A stretch of 64,000 bases of DNA from Sporosarcina globispora (GTDB lineage Bacteria; Bacillota; Bacilli; Bacillales; Cytobacillaceae), in the NCBI RefSeq assembly GCF_001274725.1, contig NZ_LGUF01000007.1, forward strand, positions 5,215,655 to 5,279,654, in the 5' to 3' direction. Below the pieces are notes generated by a model. It had not been told where the DNA came from, made no database searches, and saw only the letters and a program-made list of their open reading frames with translations. Shown here piece by piece: positions 43,242 through 52,300 of this stretch. The translations under genes were made by a program, and so were the position numbers. Within the stretch, counting starts at the first letter, position 1. Every line of letters starts with the position of its first letter.

Positions 43242-44138
43242 TCAAGATTCCTCTGAGTCCTCTGAGTCCTCTAAATAGTTCTTAATCTCATACTCTTCAA
43301 ACTTTTCTTCCAGCCATGCAGTGTATTCGGTCTGCATCTCTGTTTCGAATAATGTATTTTTAATATCTTCCTTCACATCCTTATAGACCGCTTCTTTGGC
43401 TTCCTTCTTTTCTGCTACCTTAATGACATGATAGCCATATTCCGTTTTAACGGGCTCGCTGATTTTACCTGGCTCGAGGGCGAAGGCGACCTCTTCAAAT
43501 TCCTCGACCATGTCTCCTTTTCCGAAAAAGCCGAGGTCTCCGCCAGAATCTTTGTTGCTCTCATCTGTCGAGTATTCAGCCGCCAGCTCCGCGAAGTCCC
43601 CGCCATCATTCAGCTTTTCTATGACTTCTTTTGCAGCCTTCTCATCTTCTACTAAAATATGACTCGCAGACACCTGTTCCTCCTGGGCAAAGCTGTCTTT
43701 GTTTTCATCAAAATAGGCTTTCATATCTTCTTCCGAAATCTTTATCCTTGGTTCAAGCAGCTTCTTCGTTGCCAGGAAGGATTCGACATCCTCCTCAAAA
43801 TCAGCCATCGTCAGGCCGCTTGATTCGATCGTCTGCTTTAGAGCATCCTCACCGCCGTATGACTCCGCATAAACGGCCTTTTCTTCATCAATTTCTTTTT
43901 GTGTCACTTTCACATTTTCATTCTTCGCTTCCTGATCAATGACTTTCTCGGTAATCATCGAATCCAGAAGCTCCTGCCCGTACTGGTCGACAAGACGCTC
44001 ATGCAGCTCATCCTTACTGATTTTTTCCCCGTTTACGGTCGCCGCTGTATTATCCTGTATGGTGAAAAAGATAGCTGCGGCTGCTCCAATTGTAAAAACA
44101 CTGCCTAAAATCCAATATAAACCTTTTCTATTCTTCAT
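43242..44138 (-). CDS. PrsA-like extracytoplasmic peptidyl-prolyl isomerase
   Basis: This 298-residue protein has an N-terminal membrane span (about 8-26), a SurA/PrsA-type chaperone region (about 35-140) and a parvulin domain (about 150-245) with [40 protein letters not shown] and [10 protein letters not shown]. PrsA folds proteins leaving the membrane. No lipobox cysteine is present, so it is probably a membrane-anchored rather than a lipid-anchored form. It follows the HtrA-like gene by 14 bp, fitting an envelope quality-control operon. The tail is rich in Glu, Asp and Ser. Confidence 0.88.
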   Translation of the reverse strand: MKNRKGLYWILGSVFTIGAAAAIFFTIQDNTAATVNGEKISKDELHERLVDQYGQELLDSMITEKVIDQEAKNENVKVTQKEIDEEKAVYAESYGGEDALKQTIESSGLTMADFEEDVESFLATKKLLEPRIKISEEDMKAYFDENKDSFAQEEQVSASHILVEDEKAAKEVIEKLNDGGDFAELAAEYSTDESNKDSGGDLGFFGKGDMVEEFEEVAFALEPGKISEPVKTEYGYHVIKVAEKKEAKEAVYKDVKEDIKNTLFETEMQTEYTAWLEEKFEEYEIKNYLEDSEDSEES

Positions 44139-44152
44139 CCTGTTCCCCTTTC

Positions 44153-45352
44153 CTAATTCGCTTTCTGATTGCTTGTTAGCGTTACTTCAGCTGTCTTTAA
44201 TTCGCTTCCGCGGTAATATTCAATTTTGACCTTATCGCCGATCGAAAAATCGCTGTATAAATGCTTGCGCAAATCACCAGAATTTGTTATTTCCTTGTCT
44301 CCAATGCTGACGAGAATATCCTCCACCTGAAGTCCTGCTTTAGCAGCAGCCGAGTCCGGATCAATGTTGGCCACAATCGCTCCGCTTGTTACCCCCTCTG
44401 GCAGATTGCGCAAATATTGCGGAGGCACCTCTTCAAAGCTGGCCAGTCCAACTCCTAGATATGGGCGGATCACTTGTCCATTTTCAATCAGCTGATCAAT
44501 CAGTGTTTTGACTTCATTGCTTGGGATCGCGAAACCAAGGCCTTCCACTCCGCTATCCGCGATTTTCAAACTGTTGATTCCAACCAGCTGGCCAGCTGTG
44601 TTCATCAAAGCTCCACCGCTGTTGCCAGGGTTGATCGCTGCATCCGTTTGAATGACATTTAAGTTCCATTCCCCTGCAGATGTGCTGACTTCAATTGAGC
44701 GGTCGACCGCACTCACGATTCCCTGTGTAACTGTTCTCGATAAATCAAGCCCAAGCGGATTGCCGATCGCCAGCACCTGATCGCCAGCTCTTAGCTTGGA
44801 AGAATCGCCAAACGGCATGGCTGCAGCGTCTACATCTCCTTTAATTTTCAGCACGGCAATATCTGTCAGCGCATCCGTTCCGACCAATTCTGCCGTCACC
44901 TTCTCGCCATCATGCAGTGTCACCTGAATTTCTTTCGCATTTTCAATCACATGGTTGTTGGTCACAATATAGGCCGCATCGTCTGTCTTTTTAAAAATAA
45001 CGCCCGATCCCGTACCGCTTTCGGCAGCCTCGCTCGTTTGGCTGAACGGATTATTGGTTTGCTGCTGCATATTCACAATGCCGACAATGGCCTTGGAAGA
45101 CTGCTCAATCGTGTCCGCCAGGGAATTGGATGCAGCCGATACTGGCGTCACATCCAGATTGGATGAGCTTTCAGCTTGTACATTTTCTTCCGGAACCGTC
45201 GCTTGTGGCGTGTCTTCCTGGAAAAACGGAACGGCTGCCAGCGTGAGCGCCGAACCCAGCACCCCTGCCGCAACGGTTGAGAGAAATCCTTTCCAGACTG
45301 GCTTTTTCGCCTCCCGATTTTCGGTTCTGCTTTCTTCGTTAAAATCAGTCAT
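44153..45352 (-). CDS. HtrA-like membrane-anchored serine protease
   Basis: This 399-residue S1C protease has one N-terminal span (about 20-42), a trypsin-like domain (about 95-280) with His in [11 protein letters not shown], Asp in [11 protein letters not shown], Ser in [15 protein letters not shown], and a C-terminal PDZ domain (about 300-390, with [20 protein letters not shown]). HtrA proteins degrade or refold damaged proteins at the outer side of the membrane. In Bacillus they are induced by secretion stress through CssRS; no CssR site was confirmed here. First gene of the htrA-prsA operon. Confidence 0.92.
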   Translation of the reverse strand: MTDFNEESRTENREAKKPVWKGFLSTVAAGVLGSALTLAAVPFFQEDTPQATVPEENVQAESSSNLDVTPVSAASNSLADTIEQSSKAIVGIVNMQQQTNNPFSQTSEAAESGTGSGVIFKKTDDAAYIVTNNHVIENAKEIQVTLHDGEKVTAELVGTDALTDIAVLKIKGDVDAAAMPFGDSSKLRAGDQVLAIGNPLGLDLSRTVTQGIVSAVDRSIEVSTSAGEWNLNVIQTDAAINPGNSGGALMNTAGQLVGINSLKIADSGVEGLGFAIPSNEVKTLIDQLIENGQVIRPYLGVGLASFEEVPPQYLRNLPEGVTSGAIVANIDPDSAAAKAGLQVEDILVSIGDKEITNSGDLRKHLYSDFSIGDKVKIEYYRGSELKTAEVTLTSNQKAN

Positions 45353-45639
45353 GTTAATACACTTCCTTTTTATCTATTTGAATTTGAGTTAGTTATTGTC
45401 CTTACAAGTCATACTTTAAAGGCCCAATGTGTCAGGAAAATGTCAAAGGGGTGTTTTTTGAGAAAAAATTTGTCACATGACTGCATAGGCTATTCGGACA
45501 GGAGTAGATGAAATCCGGGAGAATCATCAAATAATTGAAGCGCCGCAAAGACAGACACTGAACAGGACTATTATCGAGATCCAATTTTTATCCTCAAAAA
45601 AACACATGGCGCTGAAGTTCGCACATGTGTCGCTAAAAC

Positions 45640-46044
45640 TTATTTAATCGTTACTTTTTTTCCATCAAATTTGGTTAACGTAAAACCGCTAAAATTTTCA
45701 TTAAATGTTGAGCTGTAATCCCTCAGAAGGCCAATGGCCACTGCCTCACCAAGCTTCATGCCTTCAATGCCATCAGTACGCCAATGAACACCAGCTGTGT
45801 CTCTGCCAATTGATATATTCACACCAAGCTTATTAACCTCTCCCCCTGCTGTCAGAGGTGTACCCGTATAAGAAAGCAGCGAGAGTCCATCAGTACTGGC
45901 TTCCACCGGATCCGGAATCACAAACGATTCCTTAAAAAACACTTTAAGGATTGTCACCCCTGCACCAGCTATGCACGCATGGCCGGCTGGATACGCTGGA
46001 TGGGTCGGGCACCCTTCCGGATAAGCCATGGGCAGAAGAGATGG
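45640..46044 (-). pseudogene. C-terminal relic of a vanadium-dependent haloperoxidase-like protein
   Basis: The frame reads LLPMAYPEGCPTHPAYPAGH with ACIAGAGVTILKVFF and, later, SIGRDTAGVHWRTDGIEGMK. These are the C-terminal motifs of the vanadium haloperoxidase/PAP2 family (acid-base His in PAGH, vanadate-linked His in GVHWR). The N-terminal two thirds, with the Lys and Arg ligands, is missing: homology stops near 46044, where the GGGACAGG repeat element begins. Disrupted, non-functional copy. Confidence 0.8.
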
Positions 46045-46121
46045 GACAGAGGGACAGGTCCCTTGTCCCTCTGCTCCAATTAATTATCATTACCGGGACA
46101 GTTAACCTGTCCCCTTGTCCC
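46043..46121. repeat. GGGACAGG palindromic element, copy 1
   Basis: Two inverted repeats, GAGGGACAGGTCCCTTGTCCCTC and GGGACAGTTAACCTGTCCC, are joined by an AT-rich linker (CCAATTAATTATCATTACC). A related copy is at 54484-54613. It abuts the haloperoxidase relic and forms the 3' end of the GreA-like gene. Confidence 0.8.
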
Positions 46122-46551
46122 AGTACGATATATTTTCGATGACTACATCCAGCTGGCCGCTTGGTATAATCAATGAAGTTTGTTCACCCAGATTTTTTAG
46201 CAGAAGCTGCCTGCCAACCGGGGACAAGAATGAAATGCGGCCATTATCAGGGTCCGACTGTTCGGGAAGGCAGATATGATAATCCTCCCGGTCATCCTCC
46301 CCGTCAAATATTACGGTTACCTTTGTTCCAATAAATACTTTTCTCAAGGGCTGTATGGCTGTAGCTTGATTACAAAGAGCAATGTATTGCTCTACTTCAC
46401 TTACATAAATGCTAAGGAAATCCCTTTTCCTCTCCTTCAGCGGAGTGGAAGATAAATAGAGGCTGTTCAGATCTTGATAGTTTTCGTCAATAAAGGTCAG
46501 ATGCTTAATAAAGTATTCTTTTTCAGTAAGGGCGGGAAGACTATGGTTCAT
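46102..46551 (-). CDS. GreA/GreB-family protein
   Basis: This 149-residue protein starts at ATG 46551 (GGGGGG 9 bases upstream). The C-terminal half (about 65-140; IGTKVTVIFDGEDDREDYHI and GRISFLSPVGRQLLLKNLGE) is the FKBP-like GreA/GreB C-terminal domain. The N-terminal half is shorter than in GreA and lacks a clear coiled coil, so it is a stand-alone relative rather than a true cleavage factor. Its last residues DKGTG come from the GGGACAGG element, showing that the original 3' end was replaced. Confidence 0.75.
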   Translation of the reverse strand: MNHSLPALTEKEYFIKHLTFIDENYQDLNSLYLSSTPLKERKRDFLSIYVSEVEQYIALCNQATAIQPLRKVFIGTKVTVIFDGEDDREDYHICLPEQSDPDNGRISFLSPVGRQLLLKNLGEQTSLIIPSGQLDVVIENISYWDKGTG

Positions 46552-46887
46552 AGTAGATAACCCCCCTGCTGGGATCAAGCACCTTGCAAAACTTCAATTC
46601 TACTGTCAATTCCATGCACCATCCTTTTTTTATATATAAAAAGCAGACCTTTCCCGTTTACAAAGAAAGGCCTACTATATATTTACAAAATAGCATATAT
46701 GCTCCTGAAAAGCCAGTTAAGGATTAATCTAATTTACTCATTATCATGCAATAGAAAATGCAGCAAGTTACTAAATTTTAAAAGGTCAAAATGTACCTTT
46801 ACACCATAATCTTTGTCCAAGCGTTCTCTGCCTTTTCTCATAGCTTAATAAAGTAAGAAACACTATAGGAGAAAGGAGAAAATAATA
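46552..46887. other. Intergenic stretch upstream of the appendage-like gene
   Basis: No gene is seen. ACCTTTC and GAAAGGC can pair near 46650-46670. CATAGCTT at 46839-46846 matches a sigma-K type -10 box (CATANNNT) about 40 bp upstream of the next gene, which would suit mother-cell expression; the -35 region is weak. Confidence 0.35.
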
Positions 46888-47262
46888 ATGCTAAGTTCTA
46901 ATAAAAACGGATGTGATGATAATTGCCCTCCACGCCCCCTTACTGAAAATGAGCAAAGTTTAACTTTTTCAAATTGTGTTCCTGTTTCTGGCACCAGCAG
47001 CACAACTGGAAATATTGTGTTTACTGCAGATCCGGAGATAGACGTGACGATGATTGGTTCATTTGAAAGCACAAATGGGGTTGGATTCAATGCTTTAATT
47101 GTTTTCAACAGCAGGCCAAGCATGAATTTAAACGTCCCGCCAGTAGACAGCGCTACTTTTATTTTTAATGATATTCGAGAGATTGCTTTATTTTCACTAG
47201 TTGGCGGACAGGAATATACAGGTATATTTAAATATAAAGTCTCCTTTACGTTTGAAGCTTAA
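46888..47262 (+). CDS. Small Cys-containing beta-rich protein, possible spore-appendage (Ena/DUF3992-like) subunit
   Basis: This 124-residue protein starts at ATG 46888 (AAAGGAG 9 bases upstream). It has an N-terminal segment with two cysteines (NGCDDNCPPRP), a third Cys at FSNCVPVSG, no signal peptide, and a beta-rich body with alternating hydrophobic residues ending in YTGIFKYKVSFTFEA. Small size, N-terminal Cys and a beta-sandwich-like pattern with this ending recall DUF3992 endospore-appendage subunits. I cannot prove this; another spore surface protein is possible. A terminator follows directly, so it is monocistronic. Confidence 0.5.
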   Translation: MLSSNKNGCDDNCPPRPLTENEQSLTFSNCVPVSGTSSTTGNIVFTADPEIDVTMIGSFESTNGVGFNALIVFNSRPSMNLNVPPVDSATFIFNDIREIALFSLVGGQEYTGIFKYKVSFTFEA

Positions 47263-47271
47263 CCACTTAAA

Positions 47272-47300
47272 TAGGCTGCCGCATTGGCAGCCTTTTTTGC
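47272..47300 (+). terminator. Rho-independent terminator
   Basis: GGCTGCC (47274-47280) pairs with GGCAGCC (47286-47292), loop GCATT, followed by six T. Confidence 0.9.
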
Positions 47301-47334
47301 TAATGGCCATTTAAAAATGGCTGTTAAAAGCTGA

Positions 47335-47790
47335 TTAATTTCTGTGCCTCAAAAGATTATTAATAGAAGAACGCAGGCAATTATCAGCTGAAGCTCTTAA
47401 ACTGTTTTGAGAGTACTGGCAAACCCCCAGAGGATTATCATCAGGATCAAAGAAAGTAAAGAATCTCGTTGATCCTTCTCCATCTATTGTATTCACTTTT
47501 ACACCCTTCTCGAGTAAAAGTTTGTGGGCTTCTTCAATGTCTTCAGGAAAAAAGTTATAATATTTCCCCACTCCAAAAACATTTTCCGGAAACTTCATAG
47601 GCTGATGATGTCTGGTTCTAACGAGGCATACCACTGATTGGGCATGTTCCCCAATTCGCATGACTGAAGCCTCTTTTTCCATGTAAATCAGCTGAAATCC
47701 AAGTACCTCTTCATACCATTTTGCAGACAGCTCCGGGTCTTTAACCGGAATAAATATTCCTTCCACACCCTTAAGCAGCGGCTTACTCAT
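47335..47790 (-). CDS. VOC-family (glyoxalase/bleomycin resistance-like) protein
   Basis: This 151-residue protein starts at ATG 47790, 9 bases after a GGAG site that lies inside a longer frame. It shows the VOC fold: GVEGIFIPVKDPELSAKWYEEVLGF at the N terminus and STRFFTFFDPDDNPLGVCQYS with a final metal-ligand region. VOC proteins act as metal-dependent isomerases, dioxygenases or antibiotic-binding proteins. It has a C-terminal tail of 20 residues rich in Arg/Asn/Leu that may be non-native. Function undetermined. Confidence 0.78.
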   Translation of the reverse strand: MSKPLLKGVEGIFIPVKDPELSAKWYEEVLGFQLIYMEKEASVMRIGEHAQSVVCLVRTRHHQPMKFPENVFGVGKYYNFFPEDIEEAHKLLLEKGVKVNTIDGEGSTRFFTFFDPDDNPLGVCQYSQNSLRASADNCLRSSINNLLRHRN

Positions 47791-47824
47791 AGAAAACAAC
47801 TCCATGTAAAAATTTGTATTATAT

Positions 47825-48043
47825 CTACAATACGGCAGATTTATCTTTATCCTTCTTATTGCTAACTACCTTCTGACAAACTCCAATAACTTTAGGCCTA
47901 ATAAAGGGATGATAGAAAACAAAAATTTCTTCAAATACCCCTTTATAAAACTCCTTTATAGGGATATACTCATCAGCACAGACTGCATATCTATGTGGTT
48001 CAGGCAGCAAAAAGACTTGTATACAAATAGGGTATTTTTGCAT
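47825..48043 (-). CDS. Hypothetical small protein
   Basis: The frame gives 72 residues from ATG 48043 (MQKYPICIQVFLLPEPHRYA). It has a basic tail (VVSNKKDKDKSAVL) and no motif I recognise. A longer start at 48085 would lie inside a terminator hairpin and is unlikely. GGGGGG precedes the ATG too closely, so whether it is expressed is uncertain. Confidence 0.4.
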   Translation of the reverse strand: MQKYPICIQVFLLPEPHRYAVCADEYIPIKEFYKGVFEEIFVFYHPFIRPKVIGVCQKVVSNKKDKDKSAVL

Positions 48044-48070
48044 GTCCCCCCGAAAAGGTTTATTAAGAAA

Positions 48071-48102
48071 AAACAACTTTTGCAATTATTTAACAAAAGT
48101 TG
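48071..48102 (-). terminator. Terminator downstream of the PlcR-like regulator
   Basis: CAACTTTTG and CAAAAGTTG form a 9-bp stem (48074-48082 with 48094-48102); on the minus strand TTTTTTC follows. Confidence 0.85.
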
Positions 48103-48245
48103 CTGCTGCAATAAAGTTAGAAATTGATTTTGATTGGTATTAAACTGTCTTCAGCTCAATACATGAGATTTGGTAAAGATTTATTATGGTTGCCGTACCC
48201 CAAGGAGCGTCAGCCAACTAGCAGGAGCAGTAATTGAGTAAGTAC

Positions 48246-49184
48246 CTATGCATGTTGGTAATCAGTGGCTGAAATTTCATCCGTATTAAATAGGTCATTA
48301 ATAGTTATAAGTTCGAGGAAGCGTTTTTTTGATTTTTTAATCTTTATAATATATGGCTGGACATTTAATACTTGTAGATAAAATATCGCCTTGTAGTAGT
48401 TTTTAGCTATCTCTTTCTCTGGAAATTCATCTAGTAATTTTTCTTGTGATTCTGCTAATCTCTCATATAAATACCCGATTATTTCCATATTATACTCTTC
48501 TTTGCATATTTTTATCCCTGCTTTACTAATTTTTATGGATTCATGGTATCTTCCTAAAATATATAGGCATTTTGAGTAGTTATTAATTACTTTTGCTTTA
48601 AAAATGGGGAATTTTTCTGATTTTACATCCGTATCAAGTATTTGTTTGTAAAAAATGATGGCATCATTGTAACAGCAACTTTCTGCGTAAATAGTCGCAA
48701 TACTGTTAATGATTTTTAAATCCAAAAAATCATCGAGAATAAAGGATTGATCATCGTTTATTAATTGCAGCAAAATTTCAATGATCTCTGTGTAATTTAA
48801 TATACCTAATTTAAATTTTGCTACAGTATTTTGCCATACTAGAAAAGTAAAGAAATAGTAATTATCTTTTTTAATTCTATAATTAAGTTCGCTATTGGTT
48901 AAATCGTAAATATCTTTATACTTAAACAATCTATTTAAGGACATTAAATATTTTATAGTTTCATCGAAATAGTCTGTTCGATCATTAGACAGTGATAAAA
49001 AATGTTGAATGGTAACTCTTAATCTTAATGAGATTTTATGTAAGACATCTATTCGTGGATAAACCTCACCCGCTTCAATACGACTAATTTCCGATTGATG
49101 GCAAATCCCTTTTGCAAGCTCTTTTTGTGAAATGCCAAGTTTTTTTCTTAGCCATTTTATTTCATTGCCTAATTTTTTGTTCAA
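48246..49184 (-). CDS. PlcR/NprR-like (RRNPP family) transcriptional regulator
   Basis: This 312-residue protein has an N-terminal HTH (residues 5-60: GNEIKWLRKKLGISQKELAK and GICHQSEISRIEAGEVYPRI), closely like PlcR and NprR, and a C-terminal TPR-type region of about 250 residues with helices such as YNDAIIFYKQILDTDVKSEK and LGRYHESIKISKAGIKICKE. Such proteins are quorum sensors activated by a re-imported signal peptide. No pheromone gene is visible in the 140 bp downstream, where only an 11-codon frame (MHRYLLNYCSC) exists. It is divergent from the large subtilase gene, and a PlcR-type box lies in the shared region. Confidence 0.8.
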   Translation of the reverse strand: MNKKLGNEIKWLRKKLGISQKELAKGICHQSEISRIEAGEVYPRIDVLHKISLRLRVTIQHFLSLSNDRTDYFDETIKYLMSLNRLFKYKDIYDLTNSELNYRIKKDNYYFFTFLVWQNTVAKFKLGILNYTEIIEILLQLINDDQSFILDDFLDLKIINSIATIYAESCCYNDAIIFYKQILDTDVKSEKFPIFKAKVINNYSKCLYILGRYHESIKISKAGIKICKEEYNMEIIGYLYERLAESQEKLLDEFPEKEIAKNYYKAIFYLQVLNVQPYIIKIKKSKKRFLELITINDLFNTDEISATDYQHA

Positions 49185-49203
49185 GCCCCCATACTCCCTT
49201 AAA

Positions 49204-49219
49204 TATGCAAAAATGCATG
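49204..49219. promoter_or_regulatory. PlcR-type box
   Basis: TATGCAAAAATGCATG matches the PlcR consensus TATGNAN4TNCATA at every fixed position but the last. It lies 20 bp upstream of the regulator start and 167 bp upstream of the subtilase start. Confidence 0.65.
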
Positions 49220-49385
49220 TTTTTTTAGTATTTATGAGTTTTTTCTACTTTATCCTATAAATACACCTTATTCAAGTAAAATTCAGAAATGTCAGAGAGG
49301 CAAACTTTTTGATAAACTTTAAGACAGAATATTTTCTGACTTTGTTTTTCTAAATTGATTTTAATAAAAAGAAAGAGGGGGTTAA

Positions 49386-52300
49386 GTGATGAAAGGAATT
49401 AGGAGAAAAATTCTTCAAGCTACAACCGTGCTTGTTTTAGCCGGCAGTAGTCTCTTGAGTTCTTCCGTGATTTCTCAAAGGCCAACGTATGCTTTATCAA
49501 GTGAGAGTGTGGCAGAGAATATTATTCGCTCTTTATCAGATGAACAAAGGGCTGCATTGCAAAAATTAGATACCACAGAATTAAAGACTGGACTGAGATT
49601 ATCTGATGATGTGGATTTAACTAGTAAAGATGAGGTATCAGTGATTGTTGAATTCAAAGAACTTCCAGTAAAAGTAGCCCGATTAGTAAAAGCTACAAAA
49701 GGTGAATCGATTTCGTTTAAGAAAGCGGAAGAAAATATTGAAAATTCACATGTTCAATTTAAAAAGGAGTTACAAGAAAAAATAGGGAAAAAAGAGAAAT
49801 CTGATAAGGAAAATTTTCGAATTAAATATACTTATCAGAATGCATTTAACGGTGCTGCAGTAACACTTCCAGCAAATCAAATTAAGAAATTGCTGGATTT
49901 TGACATGGTTAAAGCAGTTTATAGTGATACAACGATTCAAATCAAACCACCAATTGGAATAGAGGAGGAGAAAGATCAGACAAAGATTGATAGTATACCA
50001 TTTTTACAGATTGATAAATTGCATAAAGAAGGTTATACCGGAAAAAATATAAAAATTGGTGTAATTGACACAGGTATTGATTATAATCACCCTGATTTAA
50101 AGGAAGCTTACAAAGGTGGATATGATTTTGTAGATAATGATAATGACCCAATGGAAGCTACGTATGCCCAATGGAAATCTTCCGGAAAATCAGAAATGAT
50201 AAATGGAAATACGTATTACACTGATCACGGCACACATGTGTCAGGAACAATTGCCGGTCAAGCTAAAAACAATTCTGATTATAAAGTAACTGGAGTTGCG
50301 CCTGATTCTGATTTATTTGTATACCGCGTATTGGGCCCATATGGTTCAGGTACTAATTCTGCAGTTATTGCCGGGATTGATAAATCAGTGGCAGATGGGA
50401 TGAATATTATTAACCTTTCGTTAGGTTCTTCACTAAACAATCCATTAGAAGCAACAAGCTTAGCTATCGATAATGCAGTATTAAGCGGTGTTACTGCTGT
50501 AGTAGCAGCAGGCAACTCTGGAGAAAGTGGAATGTACACATTAGGTTCTCCAGGGGCAGCAGCACTAGCATTAACAGTTGGAGCGAGTTCTGCAGGCACT
50601 AAGGTAACAACATTTGCGAGTAAATTTGTGGCAGATGGTAATAGCTCTGAGGGCACATTACAATTGATGACCAAAAAATGGGCAGATGATTTCACTAACT
50701 TTTCTGGAAAAACATTCGAAATTGTAAATGTAGGTGAAGGTGGAGCAAAAGATTATATAGGAAAAAACGTTCAAGGCAGAATTGCATTTGTCGTTCGCGG
50801 CACATATGCCCTTATTGATAAAATGCAATACGCAAAGCAAAATGGAGCTGCAGGTGTGATAATATATAACACCAATGCCACAGAGGGACAAATTCCTTAT
50901 TATTTGGGAGAAAGCAATGAAAATATTCCGGTATTCTCAATGACAAATAAAGACGGTTTGGCAGTTAATGAGTTATTCGCCAATGGTACGCCGACCGTTA
51001 CGTTGGGGGATATTGGAGAAGCTGAAATTCCAGGTGATGAACTAGCTAGCTTTAGCTCCAGAGGACCATCTGGAACATTATATGATATCAAACCAGAAAT
51101 TACGGCACCGGGAGTTTCTGTCTTATCAACAGTACCTTCATATATTAGCAACAAAAATGATTTTTCAGATTATTCCTCTGCATACTTGAGAATGTCGGGT
51201 ACATCGATGGCAACTCCTCATGTTGCTGGGATTGCTGCATTACTTTTGCAGGCACATCCAGATTATACACCTGCAGATGTTAAAACAGTTTTAATGAATA
51301 CAGCAGATCCTTTAAAGGGTCAGTATAGTGTGTTTGAAGTAGGGGCCGGAAGAGTAGACCCATTTGAAGCGATATATTCTAGTACAGAACTGGCAGTTCA
51401 AGATGAAACACCCTATATTGAAAATAATGTAATAAAACTTATTAATGAACAAACAGGTGGCCTTAGCTATGGTTTTATTCCAATGGATAAGGATGATATC
51501 AAGAAAACAACGGATATTCTAATCTCAAATCATAGTGATAAAATGAAGAAGTATAACATTTCGGTAGAGTATAATGCTGGAGTCCGGGGGTCTTTAGATG
51601 CCAAGGAAAATGGTGTGTCTGTAGTAGTGCCCGAATCGGTTAAAATTAAAAAAAATAGCCAGGAAACTATACCTGCAAAGTTATTCATTCCAAAGACTGC
51701 TAGAAAAGGCACATATGAGGGATATATTCATGTAGTAAATGAAAAGGATCCAGATGAAAACTATCAAATTCCATTTGGCCTACGTCTAGTTGATGAAGGT
51801 TTCGAATATTTCAAAGTTCATTCACCAAGTATTTCAACAAATCGTGTAAAGAACCCTTATAGCGTAAAGACTACTGATTTAGATTTCAAACTAAATTCAC
51901 CAATGAAAACATTAGATTTTATTTTAGTTGATCCCCAAACAAATAAAGACTTGGGTCTAATAAAATCAATTAATACTTCTGGCGCAGCAATCGACGTCGA
52001 TTATTACGTTCAAGATGGTTTCTATGGAAGATATTATCCATTTACAGGAAATGCAAAGAAACCGATTGGATATGTCTCTATATTAGCAAAGGATGGATTA
52101 TACAAAATTAAAGTCATAGGTACAAATCTAGACGGTAAACAGTTTATAAAGACAGATCAACTATACATTGATAACAGTCGTCCAACATTCACTTTAGATG
52201 AAACAAATGCTCTGCCTAAAGGGGATCTCCCATTTGTTGAATTGGCACCTGGCCAAAAAACAGTAACATTATCTGGAAGTGTTATTGATAATGAAGCAAA

